Notes under the pieces: generated by a model
The model's database searches: none
Seen by the model: only the letters and a program-made list of their open reading frames with translations
Told to the model about the DNA's origin: nothing
Origin: Otatea glauca
Lineage: Eukaryota; Streptophyta; Magnoliopsida; Poales; Poaceae
Reading direction: 5' to 3'
NCBI GenBank assembly: GCA_036346275.1
Contig: JAYEVK010000211.1
Location: 62,001-126,000, forward strand
DNA length: 64,000 nt
In this document: piece after piece, positions 48,424-60,335 of the stretch
Position numbering within the stretch: position 1 is the first letter of the stretch
How the letters are laid out: the number at the start of each line of letters is the position of its first letter
Program-made: the position numbers and the translations under genes

Positions 48424-49364
48424 CATGCTTTGGCCGAAGCATAGACCCATAGTCTACTCCTTCCTAATTAGTTAGTGAAGAAAGTAGTTAGTACTTGTAA
48501 GAGTTTTGATTTGTTCTGTTGCAGTCTACAAGTCGTGTGGGACGTGGGCATCTACAGCGGTTTGCATGGATGCGGTTAGTCTCCCATATGTGCACATATG
48601 CACATATTCAACGGTTTTCGAACGGTTTTCAACGCATAAATTTTTTAAAATTTTAATTTTTTTAAATTAAAACAGTTTACTGAGCGATTTTGGATCTCGA
48701 ACCGCAACGGTACACTCGAAAACCGCGGTTTTCAAGCGGTTTTTGCCAGTTTTGTGAACCCTGGTCGATGCTGCACGCCTTCTCCTCCTACCGCCATCGT
48801 TCATCTGCTGCTTGCACAGAGCTGCCGACAAGGACAAGAATAAGAAGAGCCAAGGTTTGATGACACCAATCCCCTTCTGCATCTTCGAGTTTGTAGATCA
48901 ATACTCACTAGACTAATTATAATAAACTCTCTTATCTGTCCGACTGGTTTCGTACATCGATCGATTGAGTAGAAGCAAAATAGACAAAAGCAAAAGACCA
49001 AAATGACGATAGCTTAAATCCGCACCATATATAAAGCCTTAGATTTATGGGATGTGATGATTCGAAATTTTGAACCTATGTGGTGGATTTATGCTGTGAA
49101 ATTATGTATGTCAACTGTCCGATGTCAAATGTGCACACCCATTACAAATTTTCTAGTTCCGCCACTGGTACATGAAAGCCTTGTCAATGCATGCACCACT
49201 CCTCTATGATGTGGGATAGTGGGGTCTTTTTTTAATGTTCTAATGGGTTTTAGCCGTAAGTGTATTTTATTATTTTTTTAATATCATAATTGTTTAAATT
49301 ATTATTTATATTTTAATTTGAGGACAAAATCGTTGTCAGCAGATCTCAATCAAAATTTAAACTA
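48424..49364. other. Gap, no gene; inverted CGGTTTT motifs
   Basis: Contains CAACGGTTTTCGAACGG (about 48610), AAAACCGCGGTTTTC and AAGCGGTTTTTGCCAG (about 48720-48750) in mixed orientation, suggesting a decayed small DNA element ending near TTTTGTGAACCCTGG. Short ORFs on the minus strand (48667-49001) show no domain. Confidence 0.45.
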
Positions 49365-50225
49365 GATCCTCATGAGAGATTTTAATTTCGTATGATCGGC
49401 TCAGAACAGAAACAGGCTTGGCGGTAATACCCAAGGCATCATGCTTTTCAATAGCATCATCAGTACTCTAGGCCTTATAGAACTGCTGCTTAAAGGTCAC
49501 TGCTTCAATTGGAGAAATATGCAAGAAGATCCTTTGTTGCAGCAGTTGGACTGGTTTTTCACTTCTCTAGATTGGATCTCCCTCTACCCCAATACCACAA
49601 TAGTCGCGTTACGCCAAGAACATCTCTTATCACTCCCCTTGTCTCATAAACATTGAAACAAACATCCTCAGGACCAATCTGTTCAGAGTTGAGAACTTCT
49701 GGGTCAGTCACCCAGTTTTCTTAGACCTGGTTCAAAGATCTTGCAATACACAAGTCCATAACTCCAATGCAGCTAAAACCCTCACTGCAAAGTTCAAGAA
49801 TCTTAGGAGACAACTCAAACACTGGAGCAAACAGTTATCTCACCTATCAAGACTTGTCACAAATAGCAACGCTATCATTCTACTCCTGGATGAACTAGAA
49901 GAAAGAAGTATAATTTTAGGATAATTATAAAAAATCATTTGGCTTGGTTATTACATTACAAACAACTTTACTGGAGGAAAAGAAACACCATTCGTTAGAT
50001 GAAAATGGGGGATGAGAACACAAAATTCTTTCATTCAGTCGTAACAGAGAGATACAAGAGAAACATGATCACACCCACCTTAGCATTAATGACGGTAATT
50101 CTATTTCGGACCACCGTGCCAAGGTAGCGGTCCTTTTGGAAACCTATAAGAATAGGATGGGTATCTCGAACCAACCAACTATTCATTTTCATCTCTCCGA
50201 GTTGATCACCACAGAAAATAACCTA

Positions 50226-50291
50226 GATCCTTTGGTGGTTCTGTTTACAAAAGAGGAGATCCTTTGGTGGTTCCGTTTACAATAGAGGAGA
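50226..50291 (+). repeat. 33 bp tandem duplication inside the LINE
   Basis: GATCCTTTGGTGGTTC[TC]GTT, then TACAA[AT]AGAGGA, occurs twice back to back, with two differences between copies. It lies in the fingers region upstream of the RT domain; 33 bp is an in-frame length. Confidence 0.85.
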
Positions 50292-50908
50292 TTGACAACA
50301 CAGTCCAATATCTCCTGATAGGCAAAGCTCCGAGGCCAGATGGCTTTAATGGAATGTTCATTAAGAAATGCTGGCATATCATCGCGAATGATTTCTACTC
50401 TCTGCAATTAGTTTTTCACAATGGACCTCATTGTTCAGAGCATAAACGGCTCCTTCATAGCGTTGGTGCCAAAGAAATCTTCACCTCAAACAGTTAATGA
50501 CTACAGGCCGATCTCCCTGCTAAATTCCAGTTTGAAACTAATCACAAAGCTCCTAGCAAATAGGTTACAGAATGTTATCCTACATCTTTTCCACCGAAAC
50601 CAATATGGATTTCTCAAGGCCAGAACCATCCAAGATTGTCTAGCCTGGGCCTTTGAATATATTCACCATCTATCATCGAACTATTCCTCTGTCCTTCTAA
50701 ATGGAGTACCAGGCAAGCAATTCCAATGCAAAAGAGGAGTTAGGCAAGGGGATCCCTTATCACCACTTCTAATTGTTCTAGTGGTTGATCTACTTCAAGC
50801 CATAGTAAATAAAACTACTCAAAGAGGAATCATCTAGCCCCCTATTTTAATACAAGGTGCTCCAAACTACCCCATAGTGCAATACACAGATGACACCTTG
50901 CTGATTAC

Positions 50909-51319
50909 AGCCCTGTTTGGGGGGCTACGGTTGAAATTTGAAAAGTCGCTTTTGGTTTCTTTGGTCAGAAGCATTTGTGGTGGTGGTCGTTGCTTTTTTG
51001 TTATACCGCTTGGCAACTGGTCAGAGCTGTAGCTTTTGGGGGGCAACCGAGCGGGAAGACAATAACCTAGCGAAGCACAGCGGCGGATGAGTGGAGAGGT
51101 GACGTGGATGTGACGAGGCAGGGTGGCGGAGGTTGGGGAGGCGGAGTGAGCGAGATGGGAGACGGTAAAGCGAAGCCACAGATGAAAAGCTCCTCCTCAG
51201 GGGCTGCAGCTTTTGGGGGTGCTTCTACTGTGGCTTAGCTTCTCAATCGCTTGACCATCTTTGTTTGGGGAGCTTTTAGCTCAAAGTCAAGACACCAAGC
51301 GCAGCCCCCAAACAGGGCC
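50909..51319. mobile_element. Tourist/PIF-like MITE inserted in the LINE RT
   Basis: Left end AGCCCTGTTTGGGGGGCT and right end AGCCCCCAAACAGGGCC are inverted repeats, flanked by TAC at 50906-50908 and 51320-51322. Removing 411 bp plus one TAC leaves the RT frame intact (LLIT then RAYARQL). The 3 bp duplication and the CCTGTTTGG-type terminus fit Tourist/PIF-Harbinger-like elements, though the usual duplication is TTA/TAA. It has no coding capacity. Confidence 0.8.
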
Positions 51320-53000
51320 TACGCGAGCCTATGCTAGACAACTCGTTTGCATGAAGAATCTCTTAAGTACCTTTATGGCTTCCACAGGTCTTAAAGTCAA
51401 TTACCACAAATCTTGTATGTATCCCATCAACGTGGATGTAGGCAGCTTCTCCATTCTAGCAAACACTTTCGGTTGCTCCAAAGGACAAATGTTGTTCACC
51501 TATCTTGCGTTGCTGCTGGGAGCATCTAGACCAAAAATCAAGGATTTTGCTCCACTCACGGACTGCATTGAACGCCGCCTCACAGGCAGCGCAACCTTTC
51601 TGTCCTATGGAGGAAGGCTAGCTATGGTAAACTCTGATATGTCCCTCCTACCGACTTACTACATGTGTAATCTTAAATTACCTACAACAGTAATTATGCA
51701 CATAGATATAGCCTAGAGACACTGCCTGTGGAGAAGATCGGATGATCTTCAAAAGAGAAGCCCATCATTGATAGCATGGGATAAGGTTTGTACTCCAAAG
51801 GATAAAGGAGGCCTGGGCATTTTAAATCTGAACATACAAAACCAGGCTCTACTGTTCAAACATCTTCACAGGTTTTATAACAATAGAAACACTTGTGGGT
51901 TCACCTTCTATGGAGCAAATACTACCGGAATAGTGTCCCTCACTCTTCCACGACGATTGGATCCATTTGGTAGAGGGATATTATGAAAATGGTCAACCAA
52001 TTCTGGGGCATTGCAACCACGTCTATTGGTTCTGGAACAACAGTAAGTTTTTGGAAAGATCTATGGAACAACTATCTGCCAAGTATCAAGTTCCTGACTT
52101 TATTCACTTATGCCAAAAATGTCGATATATTAGTGTCCTCATTCATAAATGAAGTCAATTGGGTAAACATTTTAGCCTATCTCCTTTGGAATAGGCTTTT
52201 GCAGAACTTGAGGAGCTAATAACACTCTTTCAAGACTTAAACAGCTCCTCCATAACAAATGATTAGTGGACGTATATCTGGGGACAATCTGAGTATACGC
52301 CACAAAAATACTATAGGGATATGTTCCAGGCCATTCCTATTTCAGTTCTCATGAAATTGATTTGGAACACCTAGTGTGTCCCCAAGCTAAAAGTCTTCGC
52401 CTGGCTCCTCTTGTAGGACCACTTGAATACCAAAGTAATGTTGAGCAGGAGGGAATAGTATATTGGACATGATACTCAATGCAACCTTTGCCTTCAAATG
52501 GAGCAGGAAATGGCCACACACCTTTTCTTTGCCTACCCTTTCAGCAGGCAATACTGGAACATTCTTAATATTCAATGTGACCTCTCGATAAAAATCTTTC
52601 AGATGATCCAAAATGCTAAACAGACCTTTGCTCATTCGCTCTTCATGGAAATTTTCATCCTGAGTTCATGGCACATTTGGAAGCAACGCAATAAAAAAAT
52701 CTTTAACCAAATTAACGAGTCCTCAGAAGACTGGAAAGAGGGCCTCACAGCTGACGTTAGGTTGCACCTCATTAGGATCAAACTATCTATTAGACCCCTT
52801 GTTGCGTCCTGGATTAGTTCCTTGTAACCAGTTAAATTCCTTGGAACCGGTTGTCCATGTATTTATATTTCTCTTCTTTTCCTTTATTTTCTTTCTTTCT
52901 TTTCTTTCTCTATTTGTTTCCCTCACCTCTCAACTTAGCTTCTTATTCTTTAATTTAATTTTTCAGTAGAAGCCTCTCCTAGTGGTTTTCAATAAAAAAA

Positions 53001-54133
53001 AATCATTTTGAAGTTACAAATTCCAACTTGACTAATTGTTTGGAATGTATTTGTGAAAAGGGTGTGTGATCACACGATATATGATATTGATTGCATGTGT
53101 TGCACTATAATCAATATCGATGGTAACTAATTTTACCTTGTAAGCCATGGAATTGGGCTACTTATACAACCACATATCTAGAAGGAATATGTCCATTTTA
53201 CATCCTCGAACTATTAAAAAAGTTTAGATAACCCCCAAACTATAAAACCAGTTATTTAACACTCTCTCATCTTCTAATACTAAACTAAATCACACCCTAG
53301 GGCGATTTTCCTTGGATGTTTTGCATCTCCTATATATAATTAAGGAAAAAAGTGATTCATAATTTTAAAAACTTTTATGTATGATTCTAAGGCAATAATT
53401 ATAATCCCATAAATATTTCAATCTATGATCACACTTGTACAATTTTATAAAATTCTGATAAGGTCACTGTCTCAATTAAGGGTTTTTTTATTTTGATTTT
53501 TCTGAGATATCAAATTATGTTTAATTAATTTGAAAAAATTTCTATGTGATCCTATGGGTTTATAGATGACATTATAAAATTTTTAGATGATGATCAAACC
53601 TGTACATTTTTATAAAAATCAGAAAGTATTATTGTTATTTTTAAATTACTGTTGTTTTTTAATTTTTTAAATGTATTAAGTGCTTTCAAATTTCCCAAAC
53701 ACTTTTTGGGGATATTTTGGAGGTGGATTAGGGTTTAATTAAATTTTCTCCAAATTTTATTCTTATATGATTTTGAACTTCACAGATTACGAGTTAGACC
53801 GGCACGATATAGCACGGCGAGGTGGTCGTGCCTTGCAAGCACAGCACGCCAAAGTCCGAAGCCCATTAAACACGTACCGCATTGCTATGGTACGGCAAAG
53901 CCCAACTTCCACCTCTAACGAGCGTGACTGTGTGCCACGCGGATGGCGAAGGGCTCGGCTCGGCGAACGACGGGGGTAGTCGGTGTGCCGTCCTCGCGGA
54001 TGCGAATGGGTGGCCGATCCATCCCACGCACCAACGCGGCCCAACGGAGCTGCGGCGTGCGGGTTAGCTTGAGATTTGGTTAACACGGCGGCCCAGTCAG
54101 CCGAGTGGTAGCTAGCGACGTCCAAAGGCGATC
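53001..54133. other. Gap: AT-rich then GC-rich, no gene recognised
   Basis: 53001-53770 is AT-rich, with a fragment reading CTCGAACTATT...CCCCAAACTATAAAACC that resembles decayed ends of common grass DNA elements. 53790-54133 is GC-rich with an inverted pair GGCACGA / TCGTGCC (53801-53832). ORFs on both strands there lack domains. The GC-rich tract continues beyond the hAT pair at 57143, so both parts were once contiguous. Confidence 0.5.
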
Positions 54134-54141
54134 CCTAGGAG

Positions 54142-55623
54142 CAAGGTTCAAAATCTCGCCAAACTTTCGTGAGATTTCGTCGAGATCTTGGTTTTCGGAC
54201 GTGGACGAGATTTGAAATGCCCGCCAGATTGAAAAAATTCAAAAAAATTTAAATTGCTACAGTAATCTAAAAAAAATCTAGCCAAGATCTCACCATTATT
54301 GACCGAAATTTGGTGTTTGACCACTCGATTTGACCGAAAATTGATCAATAACCCCTAAGAAAGTCATCTTCTATGAAAATTTGATGAAATACCGAATTTT
54401 TGAGATATTTTTTAAAATTTCAAAAACACTATTAGATTTTTATAAAATTGTACGAGCTTTATCTAGATCTAAAAAATTTATGGTACCATCCTAAGAAGTG
54501 TAGGATCATACAGAAAATTTTTAAAAGTAATTGAAGTTCATTTATTATCTTGACAAAATCAAAAACAGAATGAACACAATTGGGACAGTAACATTGTCAA
54601 AATTTTATAAATTTTCTCGAATGTGATCATGATCCAAAATTTTTATGAGAGCTTAATAATTGACTCAGTAGAATTATATAAAATTTTAAAAAAATAAAAA
54701 AAAATTGATTGCTTAATCAAATCTATGTATGTATCGAACTTCATTTGTTATATTTCAAAAATCAAAAACAGAAAGAACATAAATGGTAGACTGTACTTGT
54801 AAGAATTTTATAAATTCACTCGAGTGTAATCATGATTCAAAATTTTTATGACATCTTAAGAATTTTCTTATAAACCTTATGCAAAATTTTCAAAAAATTT
54901 AAACATTTTTTGTTTGCTAAAGCAAATCTATATATTGATCATTAGCCTTTTACGAGGACATAACACTCTCAGAATTTTTGGAACTTCTTGAAGCTTGGTC
55001 ATCAGATGAAAATTTTATAGACACATTAATGAAAAATCAGGACCATCTATAAAAAGTTTCAAAATTTTCTAATATGTTTTGTACCAATTTTCATTTGGTT
55101 GAAGTTTGCCCGTAATGCTTTTATTAGCATAGTAGCACTGTCTGAATTTTTAAAACTTCATGAAGCTTGATAATCATCTGAAAATTTTATGGTAAAATTA
55201 GTGCTGTATCACAAACATTCAAAAAAAATTTCAAAAGTTTATAACGTGGTTTGTTTCATTTTTCATTCGGTTCAAACTTGTCGGTCAGTGTTTTATCAGG
55301 TCAGTACCAATGTTTGAATTTTTTAAATTTCCTCAGATCTGACAATCATCTGAAATTTTTATGGCAACATCATTGATATGTCAGGACCGTATGAAAAAAC
55401 TTTCAAAAAAATTTAACGCCATTTGATCAGTTTCGCTCTGTGCAATTTTGCCGAGATCTCGGCAAAACCGGCGAAATTTCGGTTTTCTCGGTTGAAAAAA
55501 AACGGATTTGAATTTTTATTTTTATAATTTGTCCTAAATTTTTGTGAAATTTTTAAATCTCGTCGAGATTTCGTTCTTTGACTATGCACAAAATTTGGAA
55601 CGAAATCGAGATTTTGAACCATG
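54142..55623. mobile_element. hAT-like non-autonomous element, copy 1 (1,482 bp)
   Basis: Ends are CAAGGTTCAAAATCTCG and CGAGATTTTGAACCATG, inverted with one mismatch in 17. It is flanked by the 8 bp repeats CCTAGGAG (54134-54141) and CCTAAGAG (55624-55631). The interior is AT-rich, has no transposase, and contains subrepeats of about 200-240 bp around a GATAATCATCTGAAAATTTT-like core. Eight-base duplications with CARGG ends fit the hAT superfamily. Confidence 0.8.
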
Positions 55624-55631
55624 CCTAAGAG

Positions 55632-57134
55632 CAGGGTTCCAAATCTCGACGAATTTCGGCGAAATTTCACTGAAATTTCAGATTTCGTACCACCCTGAAA
55701 TCTAAAGTACCGGCCGGAAAAAAATTAGATTTTTTTTAAATTGCTACAGTACCTCCGAAATTTCGCCAAATTTCATGTTTTTTTGGCTGGTTTTGAAACT
55801 TTTACTGCCGGATTTGACCGGATTTGGTCCAATAACCCTTAGGAAAGTCATCTCCTATGAAAATTTGTTGAAAAACAAATTTTTTAGACATTTTAAAATT
55901 TTGGTAGAAACACTGTCAGATTTGTATAAAATTATACAAGCTTGATAATAAGATGAAAATTTTTTGGTACTATCCTTAGTAGTTTAGGATCATACATAAA
56001 AACTTTCAAAATAATTTAACTTCATTTGTTATGTTTAAAAAATCAAAAACAGAATGAACATAATTGGGACAGTTACATTGTCAGAATTTTATAAATTTTC
56101 TTGAGTGTGATTATGATCTAAAATTTTTGTGAGAGATTAATAATTAACTCAGTACCATTATATAAATTTGTAAAAAAATTTAAACTTTGTTTATTTGGTC
56201 AATCAAATCTATGTAAGCATTGAACTTGGTTTGTTATATTATATTTCAAAAATCAAAAAGAAAAGAACATAAATGGTATTGTGCCTTGTAAGAATTTTAT
56301 AAATTCACTGGAGTGTGATCATGATTCAAAATGTTTATGAGATATTAAGAACTTCCATATCACCAATCTTTACAATTTTTAAAAAATTTAAACATTTTTT
56401 TATTGCTAAATCAAATCTATGTATTGATCATCAGACTTTTATCAGGACGTAGCATTGTCTGAATTTTTAAACATTATTTGAGAATGATCATCATCTAAAA
56501 ATTTTAAATAAACATTAATTTTACATCAGGACCATCCACAAAAATTTTCAATGGTTTTTAACGTGGTTTAGATAATTTTTCATTTTGTTTAAGTCTGCCG
56601 GTAAGCCTTTTAACAGGGCAATAGTACTGTTCGAATTTTTAAAAATTCATACATTTTGATCATTATTTAAAATTTTATGAGAGCATTACAGATAAATCAT
56701 AACCATGCAAAAAAAAATTCAAATGTTTATAACGTGGTTTGAACCATTTTGCATTCGACTCAAAATTGCCGGTCAGTGTTTTATTAGGACAGTAGAAATG
56801 TTTGAATTTTTAAAAATTCCACTTAGCTCAGAATAATATGAAATTTTTATGGAAATATCAGCAATGTGTTAGGACTCTCAAAAACAAATTTCAAAATATT
56901 TCGACATTGTTTGACCCACTTTTTTCCATTGCAAAAAGACCGAAATTTCGAGTATTTCGCCCAAAATTTCGGTATTTTTCGGCGAATTTCGTTTTTTCTC
57001 AGTACAAAACAAACCTGATTTGAATTTTGTTTTTGAATTTCGGACAAGATTTGTTCGAAATACCAGAATTTCACCGAAATTTCGAAATCCGGTTAGAGAC
57101 AGTATTTTATCCGAAAACGAAATTTGAATCCTTG
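55632..57134. mobile_element. hAT-like non-autonomous element, copy 2 (1,503 bp)
   Basis: Ends are CAGGGTTCCAAATCTCG and CGAAATTTGAATCCTTG, flanked by CCTAAGAG at 55624-55631 (shared with copy 1) and 57135-57142. The interior is collinear with copy 1 but clearly diverged, with substitutions every few bases. No coding capacity. Confidence 0.8.
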
Positions 57135-57142
57135 CCTAAGAG

Positions 57143-57399
57143 TGCGCCCGAGATGTTCCGCGGAGCTAGCGCGGACGCTTGTGCTCGTCCGAGGGCGCGA
57201 CGCGACTGACGGACAGGAGACCGTAGCGCATGCAGCGAAAGTGCCGATCGTGCGGCCAAATTCGATATGCGGCAGACATGATTGGGCGGCTGATTGTCAT
57301 GTACTAGGGTCACGAAGTAGATTATCAGGTGGGTCCTGTGAGCTTTTGACCGGTGGGCCTCACAGGGGGTGTGTGAGTTGGATGACAAGATATAAGGCC
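57143..57399. other. GC-rich gap before the copia LTR, no gene recognised
   Basis: Continuation of the GC-rich tract at 53790-54133. Short ORFs occur on both strands without recognisable domains. Confidence 0.45.
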
Positions 57400-57623
57400 T
57401 GTTGGGAAACCACGTGGTCCAATAGAAAGTCCACGGTGATCCTTTAGTCGAAATCCTAGGTGAGCGCTATAAAAGGAGAAGGGGGTCCCCCTATGTACAA
57501 GTAGTCTAAAAGCAATAAAGAATTCAGTCGTCGCTCCCATATATTTGTGTCTCTCTCTTTCTGTTCTCCAACTTTAGATCCGTTCGGGAACCCCGGACTA
57601 TTCGATAGCGAGGTTCCTTAACA
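57400..57623 (+). mobile_element. 5' LTR of a Ty1/copia element (224 bp)
   Basis: It begins TGTTGGGAAACCACG and ends GGTTCCTTAACA (TGTT...AACA). It contains a G-box CACGTG at 57411-57416, a CCAAT motif at 57419-57423 and a TATA box CTATAAAAGG at 57467-57476. It is followed directly by TTATCAGCACGA (57626-57637), a primer-binding-like sequence found after many plant copia LTRs. The left flanking 5-mer is AGGCC; the matching 3' LTR and duplication would lie beyond 64000. Confidence 0.88.
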
Positions 57624-57879
57624 CGTTATCAGCACGAAGCTCTACCGCAGATCAGAATTGAAAGGTGAGAAAGGTGGGGATTTCGGCAATTGAATCTAAA
57701 CGCTTATCGTTTCTATGCATGCATCTACCCTACGCATCTATTTTCTGTTTTTTTTTGTCATGTGGCACGAAGCTACACGGCGATCGCATGAAGCTACTTG
57801 GCATGAAGCCACAGCACACAGAAAATAAAAAAGAAACGGAATACATCGTCTCGGTTTGTGCGCCCGCAGCGTGCGCCGC

Positions 57880-58740
57880 TGCCGCTGTTCCCCAGACCAG
57901 TGTGCCTCGGCTCGCACGCTTGCAGCGCACTATCGCCGCCGCCGGCACGAAGCCGCCTCGGTTCCCGCACTCGTCGGCTTGAAACCCGGCTAGCCGCCGT
58001 CCCTCGAAGAAGCACGCTCGGACGCGGTATCCCGCCAACTCGGCCGTGCGCGCCGTCTCGCCATCCGACGACGCTGTTGCCCGCCGCCGATGGCCTCGAC
58101 CGCGTCGCGCTCGCCCGGCTGCGCGTCGCCTCATTGCTTTCGACTTCGTAGCGCGCCCGCGCCTCGCCCGTCGCGCGACGCCGCTCGGCTTCAGCGTCTG
58201 CCAAAGCCGCCGCGCCGCCGCGGCGCCCGCGCCGCCGCCGCCGCGCACGGCATCGGCTCGGTTTTGAAGTGCCGGCTTGGCCTTTTGAAGCTCGGCGGCC
58301 GAGCCGCAGCCCACACCCGCGGCGATCGTAAGCGAGCCCGCCCGGCGCCCGGCGATGTTCGACGAAGCGCGCGCGCCTCCACGCCACGCCGTCGCGCCAA
58401 GACGAAGAAACCGCCGCCGCCCCACACAAGAAGCGCCGCCGCACAGAAGAAGTCGCCGCCGCCCCACCCGGCCGCCGCCACGCCCGTAAAGAAACGGCGG
58501 CTGCGCCCGTGGCGCCGGCGGCACCGCCGGCCAAGCGGTGGCGTCCTCCCGCCGCCGCCTCGCCGAGCCACGCTGCGCCGTCGCTGTGCACGAAGCACCC
58601 GAGCGCCGTGCACGAAGCACCTGAGCGCCGAGTCGCGCCGTCGCTGTGCACGAAGCACATCCCCTCGCCGGTGCCGCCTCCCCACTGGTCCGCCCCATGT
58701 GCACAAAGAATTGAATGGCGGCTAGCCGCCGTGCCTTAAG
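57880..58740 (+). other. Very GC-rich, CpG-rich leader between copia PBS and gag
   Basis: About 860 bp of GC-rich sequence dominated by GCCGCC/CGCGCC motifs, with recurring CACGAAGC words (for example 57944, 58588, 58611, 58649; also 57633 and 57767 just upstream). All frames are nearly stop-free for compositional reasons, giving overlapping Ala/Arg-rich ORFs of up to 344 codons on the minus strand. None shows a domain, so I treat the region as the untranslated leader of the element or as sequence it has captured. Confidence 0.6.
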
Positions 58741-59086
58741 GAGGTACTGTGGGCTAAGGCCCAAAGGCCAGACGAGAAAAAAAAAGAAAACGGCCCAGTG
58801 GCCGGCTCGGCAGCCGAAGAAAAGGAAAAAGAAAAAGGAAAAGAAAGAAAAGAAAAGAAAAATTCATAGAAAAAATTTGAAAAATTGCCACAAGATTTAT
58901 TTGGCTCTGTTTTTAATTTTTCTGGCTTTATTTCTCTGTTTTATGAATATTCTTTATGAATTTTGAATCCGTTGCTTTATTTAAGATAATGCAATACATA
59001 GCAATTTATTTTTTCTGCACTTTATGTCTTTGCAGCCATTTTCTATTAGATTACACGAAGTAATCTAATGTCGGAATTTTGAAATC

Positions 59087-60132
59087 ATGCAGATGTCCGG
59101 CATTGTGAATCGTGAGTTTGAAGAACTGGCCCCGCACGGTCAGAACTACCTCACTTGGGCATCGGACGTAAAGATTGTTCTTGGGGGCAAGAAGCTCCGT
59201 GCAGCGATTGGTCTAGGGTCCTCGCAGGATGCGAAACCTACCGCAGAGCAGAACGATCAAGCCTTGTACTTTCTCAGGCACCACCTCTCAGCCACTCTGA
59301 AGAACGAATACATGGCTGAGGAGAGTGCACATGAGTTTTGGACTGTACTGCAGAAGCGGTTCGAAAAACTCAAGTACACCATCTTGCCCCAAGCACAGCA
59401 AGATTGGGTGCGCCTGAGATTTGCAGACTATAAAACAGTGGTCGAGTACAATTCTGCCTTGCACAGAATTTGTACCAATCTCTCTATGTGGCAAGAAGAT
59501 CACTGATGAAGAGAAGATTGAGAAAACTCTCTCTACCTTCCACCCAAATGCTATCCAGAGTGCACGCAGCTATCGTCGGACGCATACAAAGAGTATAGCG
59601 AATCGATTGATGTAATGCAAGTTATGGAATCGCAAGACGATGTTCTACACAAGAACTATGTCTCGCACCACTGACGACGCAATCGCACACAGTCAATGCC
59701 AATAGCTACAAGGTGAGAAAGCCCATTAATAAAAAGAAGGGCAAGTGGTGGAAAAGAGAGGACTCAAAGCCAAAGGAAAGTCCAAAGCCCGGTGAAGAAG
59801 GATGACAAAAGAAAAGACGCACGCCAAGCCGTATGGACAGCAGAACCAAACGTGCTTCAAGTGTGGCACTTGGGGACATTGGTCGAAGATATGTCCGAAT
59901 CCAAGGAAGTGATCAACGATATCGTGCTAAGAGGAAGGCAAAGAAAACGCCCGCAGAGCGCGCCGCCAACATCGGTGATGATGACGTCATGGATGTAGAT
60001 ACCCCACTTGTCTCATCCTCACAGAATAGCCTGGACATCGATGCTGCAGCCAAGCTTATGGCAAATGAAGAGAAAACTTCTGTCGTTGACATAGAAGCAG
60101 AAGTTAATGCATATTTTACAGATTCTGTTTAA
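59087..60132 (+). pseudogene. Ty1/copia gag, frameshifted
   Basis: The frame opens MQMSGIVNREFEELAPHG with the copia gag (UBN2-type) region: YLTWASDVKIVLGGKKLRAA, ALYFLRHHLSATLKNEYM, EFWTVLQKRFEKLK and WVRLRFADYKTVVEYNSALH. A frameshift near 59490 moves to GKKITDEEKIEKTLSTFHPN, and several stops follow. The CCHC knuckle CFKCGTWGHWSKICPNPRK is at 59853-59909. A second shift near 59920 leads to TPAERAANIGDDDVMDVDTP and an acidic C-terminus ending at 60132. It once formed the particle coat and packaged RNA. It is followed by the protease after a stretch of about 200 bp. Confidence 0.88.
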
Positions 60133-60335
60133 TGCATTTTTTTAGATTATGGTTGTTAGCATTTTCTTTGAATAATGAATTGTAAGCTCTAGAAGAGCAT
60201 ACTTCCTTCATGAATAAATATGCAATTTATTCTTTATTCCAGTATTCTTCAAATTTGCAAGCAATATTTGGATTGTTTTTGCCTCTATCTGATTAGAATT
60301 ATATTTCTTTTATCTAGAAATCGTGTAGCGCCTAA

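Larger units (their letters stand above)
49365..53000 (+). pseudogene. 5'-truncated L1-type LINE (non-LTR retrotransposon)
   Basis: It starts in the C-terminal part of the endonuclease (RDFNFV; LGLIELLLKGHCFNWRNMQE; LLQQLDWFFTSLDWISLYPN) and continues into reverse transcriptase. RT motifs are DYRPISLLNSSLKLITKLLA, NQYGFLKARTIQDCLAWAFE, QFQCKRGVRQGDPLSPLLIV and YTDDTLLIT, where the two Asp of the catalytic box are kept. After an inserted small element it reads ARQLVCMKNLLSTFMASTGL and KVNYHKSCMYPINVD, then the zf-RVT region (EMATHLFFAYPFSRQYWNIL, SSWHIWKQRNKKIFNQ). It ends with a CT-rich 3' untranslated region and AATAAAAAAAAA at about 52992-53001. The RT segment between the FEYIHHLSS and SSVLLNGVPG motifs is shortened and lacks motif A with its catalytic Asp. 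Many stops make it dead. Confidence 0.9.

Noticed and set aside
57730..58764. Long minus-strand ORFs (344 and 288 codons) over the copia leader
   Set aside because: They lie in an extreme GC-rich tract where all frames are open, overlap each other, are Ala/Arg/Gly-rich without any domain, and run antisense to a clear copia leader.
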